A stretch of 64,000 nucleotides of DNA from CAXSBA01 sp965277105 (lineage in GTDB: Bacteria > Spirochaetota > UBA12135 > COTS27 > CAXSBA01): the NCBI GenBank assembly GCA_965277105.1, contig OZ255710.1:124001-188000 (forward strand), read 5' to 3'. The notes beneath the pieces are model-generated. The model made no database searches. It was given only the letters and a program-made list of their open reading frames with translations, and was not told the origin of the DNA. This document shows positions 16,733 through 26,664 of this stretch, piece by piece. Made by a program: the position numbers and the translations under genes. The stretch's first letter is position 1, and every line of letters starts with the position of its first letter.

Positions 16733-17629
16733 ATGAAAAAAAAAATACCTTTTTTAATATTTACTCGCTGGAATGTTTCGTTTTTTTTTTCTCTGCTTTT
16801 CCATTTGCTACTAATATTTTTTCTTTATCAAAAATATCTAGCTGAGCAAAAAGAGTTTCAAGAAATTGCCCTAGTCGAAAAAGAAGATAATTATTTTTTA
16901 ATTGATCTTAAAAATCCACAGTATCAAGAAAGCAAAGAAAAGAGAGTGATTTCTCTCTACAACTATGAGGGCTTGGGGCGTTTGTTTCAAAGCCCAACTA
17001 AACAGCAGCACGTTGCTGGGAACTTCAACCCTCAAGTTAATAACAATAGCACTAGTTATGCTTTAAAAAATTTTTCGGCTTCCTTTGAAAAAGAAAAGCT
17101 GATAAAAGAAAATAGCGAAAGAATTACTGAGAAGAATGAGGGAAAATTAGCCAAAAAAAAACAAGAAGCTCAAGCAGAGAAAAAAGAAAATTCTGCCGTC
17201 TTAGGGATTGAAACTAAAAACTCATTAGAAGTTCATTTTTGGTATGATAAAAATAACCAACTCCAAGTTTCCGCTACGGCTAAAGCAACCAAGTTTGATG
17301 AGGAGTTTAAAAATATTATTACTGAAAGGGTAAAGTCTTTTATCCACAGTGGAGGAGCGCTTAATTATCATTATATTAAAACCGACAGAATTCGTTCTTT
17401 GGGCTCTGTTAGTAGTGAGGGAATTATGCGTTTTGAAAAAGTTATACTACTTTCTAGCACCCAACCTTATTTCAATTATTTAGCCGGGAAAGCTATCCCG
17501 CAAATCTATCAATTAAATAATCTTCCTCCTAAACTACCAGCCAGTAGCAAAAAAAAATATTTCTTGCTAACCATTGAATTCCAGGAACGCCCACTTAAAC
17601 GGTGGACTATGGGGTGGCGGTTCCTTTAA
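16733..17629 (+). CDS. TonB/TolA-like periplasmic protein
   Basis: 298 residues with one N-terminal membrane anchor (about 15-35), then a soluble periplasmic part containing a Lys/Glu-rich helical stretch (about 115-160) and a compact C-terminal domain. This layout resembles TonB or TolA, and the ExbB-like gene is encoded upstream in the same block, so energy transduction is the best guess. The proline-rich spacer of classical TonB is absent. It follows tmk by 6 nt. Family assignment rests on architecture rather than clear motifs. Confidence 0.5.
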   Translation: MKKKIPFLIFTRWNVSFFFSLLFHLLLIFFLYQKYLAEQKEFQEIALVEKEDNYFLIDLKNPQYQESKEKRVISLYNYEGLGRLFQSPTKQQHVAGNFNPQVNNNSTSYALKNFSASFEKEKLIKENSERITEKNEGKLAKKKQEAQAEKKENSAVLGIETKNSLEVHFWYDKNNQLQVSATAKATKFDEEFKNIITERVKSFIHSGGALNYHYIKTDRIRSLGSVSSEGIMRFEKVILLSSTQPYFNYLAGKAIPQIYQLNNLPPKLPASSKKKYFLLTIEFQERPLKRWTMGWRFL

Positions 17630-17677
17630 TTTATTTAGTCTTTAAAATAAAAAATTTATTTTAAATCTTAAAAACTA

Positions 17678-18889
17678 ATGACATTAATCGATAAAAAAAT
17701 TATAGTAGCTATCGATAAAAAAATAGCTCATTTAGATTTTTTCTTTGCAAAAATAGTTTCTTTGGTAGAAGTAATTTATTTTGACGATCTAGAAGAACTG
17801 CCAGTAAAATCATATCAGGGGCTTTTTGTTAGCTCTAGTACTAAAATTACAAAAACTAATTTCCCCTTTTCTTCGCTCCAGTTTATTGCTTCGCCCACCG
17901 CCGGATTAGATCATATTGCTGATTTTTTTTTAACAAAAAAAAACCTTCATTTGGCTTCGGCTAAAGGCATTAATCGACAAGCGGTTGGTGATTATATTTT
18001 AGCGACTATTCTTTGTTATGCCTTTGAAAAAAAACTAGAGATTCCTCAAATCACTTTAGGAATAATTGGGTTCGGGGCTATTGGCTCTTCTCTAGGTAAA
18101 AGGGCAAATGAATTGGGTATTAGGACTATCATTTACGACCCGTTTATTCCTGCTTATAGTAATCCCAAAAATCTTCTTGCCTTGAAAAAAGCTCAGGTGG
18201 TTACTTTCCATGTCCCGCTTACGAAAAACGGGAGGCATGCTACTTTTGAAATGATTGATGGAAATTATTTTAAAAAAATTTTACCATCTTCTCGGAATGC
18301 GATTCCTCTTTTAATTAATACTTCTAGGGGAGCTATTTTTAAACTAAAAGATTTAAAAGAAAAAATTAGAGAAAAAAGAATCACTTATGCTTTTGACGTT
18401 TGGCCGGATGAGCCGTATTTAGATAATTTTTTACTTAGCTACGCTTGGTTAGCCACGCCCCATATTGCTGGTTACTCTACTAAGAGCAAATGGGGAAGTA
18501 GCCAAAAAGTATTTTTTGATTTTGTCAATTATTTTAAAATTCCTTATCCCTTAAAGTTTGAGGATAAAAATAAGCAAAAAATTTTATCGAAAAAAATCAT
18601 TGAAGTCCCAGCGCTTTCGACTAAAAAAGCAGAAGAAATTCCTACAGCCATAAAAATAGTTTTAGAAGAAATTTTAGAGCTAAATAAAACAACGCTTTTA
18701 TTAAAAGAAAGTGGGCCTATTAGGAAAGTAAGTAAAGTAAAAAAAAAAAAACTGTTTTTTGCTTTGCGTAAAAAATACCTTAGTAAAAAAGAATTTTCCG
18801 AAGTAGTTGTGAAAGTTAAAGGGAAAAATATTGCTTTTCCTACTTTGATTAAGAGTTTATTAAAAAACTATAAATCGTTTAAATTATAA
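17678..18889 (+). CDS. pdxB: Erythronate-4-phosphate dehydrogenase-like protein
   Basis: 403 residues of the D-2-hydroxyacid dehydrogenase family. ASPTAGLDHIADFF, AKGINRQAVGDYILA, the NAD-binding GIIGFGAIGSSLGKR (G131/G133/G136), HVPLTKNGRHATFEMI and especially ATPHIAGYSTKSKWG point to PdxB rather than other family members. It oxidises 4-phosphoerythronate in the deoxyxylulose-5-phosphate-dependent route to pyridoxal phosphate. The C-terminal 90 residues are lysine-rich and diverged from the PdxB dimerisation domain, so a neighbouring 2-hydroxyacid dehydrogenase function is possible. No other pdx gene is in the window. Confidence 0.78.
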   Translation: MTLIDKKIIVAIDKKIAHLDFFFAKIVSLVEVIYFDDLEELPVKSYQGLFVSSSTKITKTNFPFSSLQFIASPTAGLDHIADFFLTKKNLHLASAKGINRQAVGDYILATILCYAFEKKLEIPQITLGIIGFGAIGSSLGKRANELGIRTIIYDPFIPAYSNPKNLLALKKAQVVTFHVPLTKNGRHATFEMIDGNYFKKILPSSRNAIPLLINTSRGAIFKLKDLKEKIREKRITYAFDVWPDEPYLDNFLLSYAWLATPHIAGYSTKSKWGSSQKVFFDFVNYFKIPYPLKFEDKNKQKILSKKIIEVPALSTKKAEEIPTAIKIVLEEILELNKTTLLLKESGPIRKVSKVKKKKLFFALRKKYLSKKEFSEVVVKVKGKNIAFPTLIKSLLKNYKSFKL

Positions 18890-18955
18890 GCCGATTACTT
18901 ATGTTATGGCATAATAAGTTTAGTCCATCATCACATTAAAACTACGTATTAACTT

Positions 18956-19831
18956 ATGTCCAATAAAAAAGCCCTGCAGGGCCATATGCTTCGCACTAAA
19001 AGGATAATTGCCGAAGGCTTATCTTTTTGTGATATGGTCGTTGAAATTATCGATGCCCGGAGCCCAGAAGCTAGTAGGAATAAAAAAATTTACCAGCTTA
19101 CTAAGGTAAAGCCCAGGATTATTATTTTCAACAAAGCTGATTTAGCTGAAGAAGTTGAAAATCAAAAGTGGTTAGAGTATTATAGAAAAAAGAACTTAGC
19201 TAATTGGATTATCCCGACTAATTTAAAATCCATTGCTCGAGAAAAATTACTGCAAGAATTAAACCAGCTAACGAAGCTAGCTATGAAAAGCAAAAAATGG
19301 TATGGCAAGCGAGCTATCCGGCTTTTAGTTTTGGGGATGCCTAATGTGGGCAAATCTACTTTTATTAATAAGCTCATTGGTAAAAAAAAAATCTCAGTAG
19401 GGAATACTCCTGGGGTAACGAAAGCGGAGCAGGTGATTAAGATAAATAATTTTTTAAATCTTATCGATACTCCGGGACTAGTAGAAAAATTAAGTGAAAA
19501 AGATTTTTTTTTTCTTACTATTGTGGGAAGTATTAAAAACAAAACTTATGGGCAAGAGAATTTAGCCGAAAAGCTGATTGATTATTTGAAAAATTTCGAT
19601 GAAGAATTTTTAAAAGAATTTTTATCTTTACCTCAAGACACCTCCCTTAGTGAAAAAAATATTTTGCTGCTTTATGCTAAAAAACGAAATTTTATAAAAA
19701 AAGGGGAATGGGACATTACTAGATCAGCTGAAGATTTTCTAGGGCAGTTTTATAGAGGAAATAAGTTTTCCCTAACGTTAGAGAAATTTTCCAAGCGTAA
19801 ACTAGTGGATAATTATTTTCAAAAAAAATAA
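18956..19831 (+). CDS. rbgA: Ribosome biogenesis GTPase RbgA (YlqF)
   Basis: Circularly permuted GTPase needed for late 50S assembly. The motifs come in the order G4 NKAD (59-62), G1 GMPNVGKS (127-134), G2 NTPGVT and G3 DTPGL, with the N-terminal helix carrying HMLRTKR. 291 residues is usual for YlqF. A CATAAT with upstream TG (18907-18915) lies 40 nt before the ATG and could be the promoter; no good Shine-Dalgarno precedes the start. It ends 13 nt from the convergent recB stop. Confidence 0.93.
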   Translation: MSNKKALQGHMLRTKRIIAEGLSFCDMVVEIIDARSPEASRNKKIYQLTKVKPRIIIFNKADLAEEVENQKWLEYYRKKNLANWIIPTNLKSIAREKLLQELNQLTKLAMKSKKWYGKRAIRLLVLGMPNVGKSTFINKLIGKKKISVGNTPGVTKAEQVIKINNFLNLIDTPGLVEKLSEKDFFFLTIVGSIKNKTYGQENLAEKLIDYLKNFDEEFLKEFLSLPQDTSLSEKNILLLYAKKRNFIKKGEWDITRSAEDFLGQFYRGNKFSLTLEKFSKRKLVDNYFQKK

Positions 19832-19844
19832 GTTATTTAAATAA

Positions 19845-22800
19845 TTAAATAATAAATTGTTTTTTAAAATATTCTAGTAAAGCGTAATCAAAACGAAAAA
19901 AATAATGACCGTTAGAAGATTTCTCCTGACTTTTAAACCCACGTAAAAAAATATAAAAAACTCCCCCGAAGTTTTTTTCGTAAGAGTACTTTTCTTTCAG
20001 GGTTTTTTCTAAGAATACGTCCAAAGCTAAAGTATAAATAAAACCTTGGAGGAAATAATTTTTTTCTAATAAATAGTGCTTTAAATAATGGGGCTGATAA
20101 TCTTCTTCGTTACTTCCTAAAAAGTTACTCTTCCAATCGATAATAAAGTACTGGTTGTCTTTTTCAATCACTAAATCAATAAATCCTTTAAGGAATCCAT
20201 TTTCGATGGTTAGATCTTGGAGGGTTGGGTTGATTAAATTTTCTTGATAAACAAATTTTTCTAAAAGGTAATGATGCTTTTTTAATAATTCTAAAAAACT
20301 ATGGATGATTTTTTTTTTCGTTCTTTTTATTGCTAAATAAAATTCACTTTCTTTAAGCCATTTATTTTCCTTAGCTGTCTTTGAAAAATTGATGGTGATT
20401 TTTTTATTATCAGTTTTAAGGTGAGTAATGGCGAGCGAAGAGAGGTAATCCAAAATGCTTTTTTTAAATTTTAAATCAATCAAGTAATTCTTGAGTTCAG
20501 TTTCTACTAAAAAATCATTAGGTTTAGAATATTTCTCTCCATCCCATTTTTCTAAAATAGCGTGGAGGCATTTTCCGGTATTGCTCCCTAGAGGAAGATC
20601 TAAGAGATTAAATAGACTCGTAGAAGTAGCGTCGGGATTTGGTTTTTTTAAGTTAGGAGTGGGAGCTAAAAAAGCAGATGATGAATAAAAGTTTTTTTGA
20701 TTGCTGAAATCTAAATCGTTAATATTGCTTTTAATAGAAGAGTAACTAGCTAAATATCCCTCAGAAATTAATGGCTTACTTAGTTTGTTTAAAACTAATG
20801 ATTTTTCTTCTATTGGTTTTTTCCCTGAAGAGGTAGCTGGTTGATGATCGAAGTCTTCTAAATTTTCTATTTTAAAAAAATCACTGCTAACTAATTTATC
20901 CGGATTTATCAGCTCATTAAAAACCGTGTTTTTCATTTTTTTTTCTATTGGGAAATAGAGGAATAATCGCTCTTTCGCTCTAGTGAGAGCTACGTAGAGT
21001 AATCGCTTTTTTTCTTGTTTTTTCTCTTCTTTGCTTTTTTCTTGATTGGCATCTTTTTCATCGCTTTCGATATCAATAAAGTAATTGTTTTTTTCGTAGA
21101 AAATGGTTTCTTGGTGAGAGTTGTCTCCATCCAGTGCGCTAAAAGGAAGAAAAACATTATTAAACTCCAAGCCTTTGCTTTTATGGATGGTCATAACTTT
21201 AATGTTTGTATTTTTAACAGAAGTAGCGTTTTCTAAGGCGTCATCTGGTAAAGTCGATAGATTATTTTTGCAATAATTTAGTAATTCTAAGGGCGTTAAA
21301 TAAGCTTTTTGTTCTTCAAGGTGAATGATGTTTAAGAGTGTTAGCATGCCAAAAAATTTATTTTCTTTGAATGAATCGTGAGCAATATTGTTCAGTAAAT
21401 TATTATTCTCTCGATTTTTGATGAAAGAAAAAAGAGCATAATAAACCCCTTTAGCTACCCAATAATGATAATGCTTTTTTAAAATTTTCATTAATTCTGT
21501 TAGCTCATAAAATGGTAAGTTTTTTATTTTTTCTAGAGAGTAATTGAAAAAAGAAGTGACTAATAGCGCTTTGATTTTTTCTGCTTGCGTATTATGGATA
21601 AGGGCTTCCAGCAAAATAATGATTTCTCTACTAAGGAATTTAACTTGATTTTCTTCTTTCCCAATAATGGTAAAAGGAATGCGTTCGCTTAAAAGTTCCT
21701 GGCTAACTAAGAAAACGTCTTTATTTTTGGGCACTAAAATAGCGGTGTCTTCGTGGGAAATGCCTTTTATTCTAGCAATTAAATTTTGTATAATTTTTTT
21801 TTTAATACTTTTTTGATTTTCTTCTTTGCTTACCTTAGTAATAATTACTGGATAATCATTTAATAGCTCGGGAGTTTTTCGCTCGCCTTTTTTACTAGGT
21901 TCATAATTAATTCTTTCGTCGCTAAAAGGATGTGGAATGCCTTGATATAAAAAATTAATAGCATTAATCAGCATAGTAGAGCTACGAAAATTTTCAGTAA
22001 GGGTATAAAAAATTTGAGGCCGACTGTTAAGATAAATATGAAGGTTGGCATTACGAAAACCATAGATGGATTGCTTCGGATCTCCAATGCAGTAAATGTT
22101 GATATGGGGGTTGCTTTTATGAAGGGCTTGGAGGAATTTACTTTGAATTTCATCGGTATCTTGAAATTCATCCACTAATACAGCCTGGTACTGCCCGGCA
22201 ATAATGCTAATAACTTTCTCTTTGTTTAAAAGATTACTCATCTTCTCCATTAGGTCATTGTAGAGCAGAATCTTTTGTTGGTTTTTTATACTTTGGCTGT
22301 GCTCATCAATTACTTTTTTTCCTAGTTGGCAGTAGTAATGAAAATTATTTTTAAAAGCATTTTCTAAATCACCCGTTATTTCTTGATATTTTTTTAGCTC
22401 TTGCAAAAAAGTAATTAATAGCTCGTTAATCTCCAGTTCTTTCCCTTTTTTACAATTATTTTTCATGCGTTCTAGGCTGAAGAAAATTAACAAATTATTG
22501 TTATCATTTTTTTTATGATTATAAAAAGGAATAAGAGAATAGAGCTGAGGGTAATGAAAAAAGTCGCGCAAATAAGCTAACTTGTCTTCTGGGTTTCTAA
22601 ATTTAGTTCCATTTAAATTTTCTTTATTTTCTTCTAAAATATTTTTTATTTCATTAAAATGAGAAGCAAAAATGTCTTTTACTTTATTCCGTTGTTTATG
22701 ATAAAAAACAGTGGTATAAGATTTTTTCTTTTTGACTAAGGGATGAATTTTTAAATGAAATTTTTCATTTAAAGTCCTGGTGTATTCTTTTAACTTTTTA

Positions 22801-23255
22801 AAATAACCACTTTTAACTAGATAATGCAAAAAAATTTTATCTTCTTGCAAAAAATATTGATTATAAAAAAAAGTAAAGGCCTCCTCGAAAATCTCATCTT
22901 TTTTTTCGTTAGCAATAGTTTGTTTTAAAAGCTCTCCAGTAATGACATTGTAGTCATTGACTATTTTATAAGCAAGCCCATGGAAGGTATAAACTTGGAG
23001 ATCTTTTAAATTAATTTGTGGATGCTTTTTTTTTATTCGAAGTTTAATTTCGGCTACGGCATTATTAGTATAAGAGATGACTAAGATGGCTTGCGGTTGG
23101 GTCTTTTTAACTTGAAGAAAATGATGATAAATCTCAATTAAACTATAAGTCTTCCCAGTACCAGCATTGGCTTCAATGAAAATAAAATTATCCCCGTTCG
23201 TTTTTCTAGTAGGAATATTGGTTAAATCTAAAGGGTTGTCTAAATGCTTTCCCAT
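19845..23255 (-). CDS. recB: RecB-type exonuclease/helicase subunit
   Basis: 1136 residues. Walker A IEANAGTGKTYSL near 28-40, SYTNNAVAEIKLRI, the DEFQDTD Walker B, ENFRSS, TIHKSKGLEF and VALTRAKERL are UvrD/RecB helicase motifs. The C-terminal nuclease has GFIDLVIEKDNQYFIIDWKSN near 1030-1046 with a later QGFIYTLAL (QxxxY). With RecC it would process double-strand ends for recombination. It follows recC by 7 nt. No recD gene is next to it, so the subunit composition in this organism is open. The poly-Lys/Asn-rich composition fits the AT-rich genome. Confidence 0.93.
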   Translation of the reverse strand: MGKHLDNPLDLTNIPTRKTNGDNFIFIEANAGTGKTYSLIEIYHHFLQVKKTQPQAILVISYTNNAVAEIKLRIKKKHPQINLKDLQVYTFHGLAYKIVNDYNVITGELLKQTIANEKKDEIFEEAFTFFYNQYFLQEDKIFLHYLVKSGYFKKLKEYTRTLNEKFHLKIHPLVKKKKSYTTVFYHKQRNKVKDIFASHFNEIKNILEENKENLNGTKFRNPEDKLAYLRDFFHYPQLYSLIPFYNHKKNDNNNLLIFFSLERMKNNCKKGKELEINELLITFLQELKKYQEITGDLENAFKNNFHYYCQLGKKVIDEHSQSIKNQQKILLYNDLMEKMSNLLNKEKVISIIAGQYQAVLVDEFQDTDEIQSKFLQALHKSNPHINIYCIGDPKQSIYGFRNANLHIYLNSRPQIFYTLTENFRSSTMLINAINFLYQGIPHPFSDERINYEPSKKGERKTPELLNDYPVIITKVSKEENQKSIKKKIIQNLIARIKGISHEDTAILVPKNKDVFLVSQELLSERIPFTIIGKEENQVKFLSREIIILLEALIHNTQAEKIKALLVTSFFNYSLEKIKNLPFYELTELMKILKKHYHYWVAKGVYYALFSFIKNRENNNLLNNIAHDSFKENKFFGMLTLLNIIHLEEQKAYLTPLELLNYCKNNLSTLPDDALENATSVKNTNIKVMTIHKSKGLEFNNVFLPFSALDGDNSHQETIFYEKNNYFIDIESDEKDANQEKSKEEKKQEKKRLLYVALTRAKERLFLYFPIEKKMKNTVFNELINPDKLVSSDFFKIENLEDFDHQPATSSGKKPIEEKSLVLNKLSKPLISEGYLASYSSIKSNINDLDFSNQKNFYSSSAFLAPTPNLKKPNPDATSTSLFNLLDLPLGSNTGKCLHAILEKWDGEKYSKPNDFLVETELKNYLIDLKFKKSILDYLSSLAITHLKTDNKKITINFSKTAKENKWLKESEFYLAIKRTKKKIIHSFLELLKKHHYLLEKFVYQENLINPTLQDLTIENGFLKGFIDLVIEKDNQYFIIDWKSNFLGSNEEDYQPHYLKHYLLEKNYFLQGFIYTLALDVFLEKTLKEKYSYEKNFGGVFYIFLRGFKSQEKSSNGHYFFRFDYALLEYFKKQFII

Positions 23256-23262
23256 GAAGCTA

Positions 23263-26200
23263 TTAATTGTTTTTTTCTAATTTAAAATTTTCTCTAAAAA
23301 ACTTAAAAAAGAATTGATAAACCGACCATAGGTTGTCAATTTTTTTACTCGAAATTCCTGGTAGTTTGCCTTTTAAAAAATATTCATCAAATAAAAACAA
23401 TTCTTGATATTCTTCTAAAGGATAATTTTTTTCATCGCTTTCTTCGGCTAGGCTTTTTATCGTTTTAAAAAACTGGTTTTTTAATTCTGCTTCCGTTCTC
23501 TCTTCTCCTTTTGTAAAAAGCGAAGTAAGCTTTTGTAAAAAAGGCAGGGGAAACTCATCTTTTTGCCAGTAAAAAAATAGCATTATATGAAAATGGTCTT
23601 GTGCTTTTTTACGGGAGTAAGGAGCTAGAGAAAAAATCTTACTATCATTTAAATCAAAAATATAACTTGTTATTTTTTCTCCGGTTAAATGAAGGAGTAG
23701 GTGCTCTAAGTATAACTTCATAAAATCAGAGTTTTTCAACTTAAAACTAGAGGTAATTCTTGCGCTATTTTTTTTGTCAAAAAAATCGTCAATTAAAAAA
23801 GTAAAATTAAACTCCGTATTAATAATTTTTTGAGTAAAAAAATACTCTTGGTTTTCTTTCGCTTTTAAATCTTCTGTTAGCCTGATTTTTTTTTGATAAA
23901 AAAAAGCAGTTATTTCTTGTGTGTTTTTTTGCAGAAATTGATTGAGACTAAGAACATCCACTTCGCCCATATTTCCTATTGGCAAAATGTCTTTTTTTTT
24001 TATAGTAGGGTAGTCGAAAAAATTTTTCTGATTTAAAACTTTTTTAAGGGCGTTGCTTATCATTATTTTTTCTTTGAGCTTATCTTCATTTAAAGTTAAA
24101 CTAGGATTAGCAAGAGAGTTAGAAGAAATAGTTAAATCCATTTTAATAATATTTTTAAAATAATATTTTAATGGATTTTGATAATAGGCAAATAGATTAC
24201 TTAAAGGAAAATCGTAAATCCTATTTTTTTGGTAGTGATTTTTTTCTAATAACTCTTCAATAAAATTGTTTGTGATTGTTGTTATTTTTTCAAAATAAGG
24301 ATAAAAAGAAGAATGATTTTTCTCTAATGAAGTTTGATTTTTATCGTTAATATAATTATTAGAAAAACTTTCGAAATAACTTTTATCAAAACTTTGAAAA
24401 TAGTTCTCTTTAGAAAAGTAACTAGTTTGATATTTTTGTGCTTTATGAAAACAAGTTATTTTAGCATATAAATCAGCTGGAGGTATTTTTAAATCGCTAG
24501 CTAACTGTTTAATAATATTTACCACTAACGAAGATAAATTTGTATCTTCTAAAAGTTTTAAGCCGTTACTCACAAAAGATAATCCTAAAAATTTTTTAGC
24601 ACAAATAATATTTTCTAATAAAATTAGCTGATCATCTTTTTCTTTCGAGCGGAATCCTTTTTGAGCTTCTTCGGGCAAAGCTAGGAGTAAATTGTAATCT
24701 ACTAATGTTTCTTGGCGGGGAAAATTTTCTTCTTCCAACCCTAAGATAAAAATATATTTAAAAGGAATAGCTCGCATCGGTAGGAGAGAAGCAAAAGTTA
24801 TTCCTCCACTTAAAAACCCACCTGTTAAAAAAGTGTTTTTGCAATAGGTAGAAAAAATCAATTTGCTAACTGTAAAATTAATGGGCTCTTCTTCTTGAAC
24901 AATACTGGCTTCCTCTTGAATAGTGGTGATGATTTTTAAAAAAATCTCATTGTTTTGTTTTGATTGAGAACTGATGAAAAAGTTATTGATAATTTCTAGC
25001 AAAAAATCCAACCATTTGCTAAGGGGTTTTTCTTGGGTTATCGTTTTTTGGATTTTTTCTATTTCTCGAAAAAAAAATAAAAATTTGCTGAGTAATTCTT
25101 TCTCTATTTTAGTTTCTTCTGCAAGCAAATTAATATTAAGATTAGTTGGCTCTCCTGTCATAAAATAAGAATAAACAATTTTTTTTATTCCTTTCTCCCA
25201 ACTATTTTCTTTTGGGTTTGTTTTGTTGGGGCTGTCCAGCCATCTAATTTCACTTTCTGATAACCACATTTTTATTTGTTGAATTTCTTCTAGTGAAAAG
25301 GTAAATTTTTCTCTAATTTCTTCTATTTCTAAAATGGCTAAAAAATCATTCACTAAGATATCATTTTCTAAGTGGTTCAGTAGTTTTTCTATTCGAGAAT
25401 AAATTTGGTTTTCCTTACTATTGGTTAAATCGCTTAAAGAATACTTTAAAATTGGTTCTTGATTAAATACACTGGTAATGTAGTGTTGGTAATGATTGAT
25501 ATTAGGAGCGACGACTAAAAAATCACTTAGATTGATCTCATAATCATTAGCTTTTAAAATATTTAAAATCATATCCTTTAAATTTTCTACCTCGTTTAAT
25601 AAAGAAGAGCAGGCTTGAATCATGAGGTTGGGGTAAGTTTTAGTGGGAGAAAAAAAAGGAGAAGAATATTCCGTTAGCTTAGCTCTTATGGTTGGTTTTA
25701 TTTTTTCTTGATTAACTAATGGGTAAAAATGCTTTTGGATTAATGCTAGTAAATTTATTGCTTGTTGGTCAAAAAAACTAGTCCTTTCAGTTTGCTCTTG
25801 GAGAGGTGGCAAATGTTCTTTCGAAGAATTCCCCCTTAAAGAATGATAGAAGTTATAGTTTTGGCTAGAGAGATTTTTTATAAAATGAAATGAAGACTGT
25901 TTAGAAGTAGGAATGCTGCTGGCATTACTGATGTCGAAAAAATAAAAGTGAATGGTAAAATGACGGGCTAGTTTTTTTAAAAATTCAATGTAATAAGGAG
26001 GCAAAAAAGAAACTCCGAAAACATTGATAACTTCCGGCATAGCATTTTTTAAAAAATCTGTTTTTTTTTCGTTAGCAAAAAAGTCAATTATTTTTTCGCT
26101 AGTGGTAAAGGGAAAATCATAAGGATACTCCTTCAACACTTCTTGGTATAAAACTTTTTGTGCTTGAAAATATTCTAAAAACCTCCCCTTTTTTTGATGG

Positions 26201-26664
26201 AAATAATCCTGGTAAATATCAAATAAATCTTTTTGATAAAAAAAATAATGATCAAATAATTTAGCCAATTCTAAGGCTAACTCGTATCGTTTTCTAAGAG
26301 AACTTCCAATATAGTTTTTAAAAATTAAAAGCTCGGGGGCCGACAAATTTTTTAGTAAATGAACTATTAGAAAAAATAAATGGTTAGCCCTATAACGATT
26401 AGGTGTTGAAAAATGATGGGTGGTTTGATAAAGAGTAAAGATTATTTTTTCTTGGAGGTATTCTAAAAGAGAAATGGGGAAAAAAAAGTGAAAATTAAAA
26501 GCAATTTTTAATTTTTTGGCTAACTGGGTTTTGAGGTAATGGGCCATCGCTTGGCTTTGAATGAGAAAATATTTTTTTTGGGTGAAACTACTGTTAGTTT
26601 TGGCTAAATTGGTGATGAGCTTTTGGAGAAGGGCTTCGGGCTGGTTACTAAGAAAAATTTTCAA
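23263..26664 (-). CDS. recC: RecC-type exonuclease subunit
   Basis: 1133 residues, about the length of RecC. The best anchor is SGGITFASLLPMRAIPFKYIFILGLEEENFPRQE near 615-645, closely matching the RecC signature with a GGVTFCALRPMRAIPF-like core. The N-terminal YFLIQSQAMAHYLKTQLAKK and IAFNFHFFFP are also RecC-like. RecC recognises Chi in characterised systems; the specificity here is unknown. The start overlaps the stop of the preceding secreted-protein gene by 4 nt, and recB follows, so the three genes are probably cotranscribed. Confidence 0.93.
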   Translation of the reverse strand: MKIFLSNQPEALLQKLITNLAKTNSSFTQKKYFLIQSQAMAHYLKTQLAKKLKIAFNFHFFFPISLLEYLQEKIIFTLYQTTHHFSTPNRYRANHLFFLIVHLLKNLSAPELLIFKNYIGSSLRKRYELALELAKLFDHYFFYQKDLFDIYQDYFHQKKGRFLEYFQAQKVLYQEVLKEYPYDFPFTTSEKIIDFFANEKKTDFLKNAMPEVINVFGVSFLPPYYIEFLKKLARHFTIHFYFFDISNASSIPTSKQSSFHFIKNLSSQNYNFYHSLRGNSSKEHLPPLQEQTERTSFFDQQAINLLALIQKHFYPLVNQEKIKPTIRAKLTEYSSPFFSPTKTYPNLMIQACSSLLNEVENLKDMILNILKANDYEINLSDFLVVAPNINHYQHYITSVFNQEPILKYSLSDLTNSKENQIYSRIEKLLNHLENDILVNDFLAILEIEEIREKFTFSLEEIQQIKMWLSESEIRWLDSPNKTNPKENSWEKGIKKIVYSYFMTGEPTNLNINLLAEETKIEKELLSKFLFFFREIEKIQKTITQEKPLSKWLDFLLEIINNFFISSQSKQNNEIFLKIITTIQEEASIVQEEEPINFTVSKLIFSTYCKNTFLTGGFLSGGITFASLLPMRAIPFKYIFILGLEEENFPRQETLVDYNLLLALPEEAQKGFRSKEKDDQLILLENIICAKKFLGLSFVSNGLKLLEDTNLSSLVVNIIKQLASDLKIPPADLYAKITCFHKAQKYQTSYFSKENYFQSFDKSYFESFSNNYINDKNQTSLEKNHSSFYPYFEKITTITNNFIEELLEKNHYQKNRIYDFPLSNLFAYYQNPLKYYFKNIIKMDLTISSNSLANPSLTLNEDKLKEKIMISNALKKVLNQKNFFDYPTIKKKDILPIGNMGEVDVLSLNQFLQKNTQEITAFFYQKKIRLTEDLKAKENQEYFFTQKIINTEFNFTFLIDDFFDKKNSARITSSFKLKNSDFMKLYLEHLLLHLTGEKITSYIFDLNDSKIFSLAPYSRKKAQDHFHIMLFFYWQKDEFPLPFLQKLTSLFTKGEERTEAELKNQFFKTIKSLAEESDEKNYPLEEYQELFLFDEYFLKGKLPGISSKKIDNLWSVYQFFFKFFRENFKLEKNN

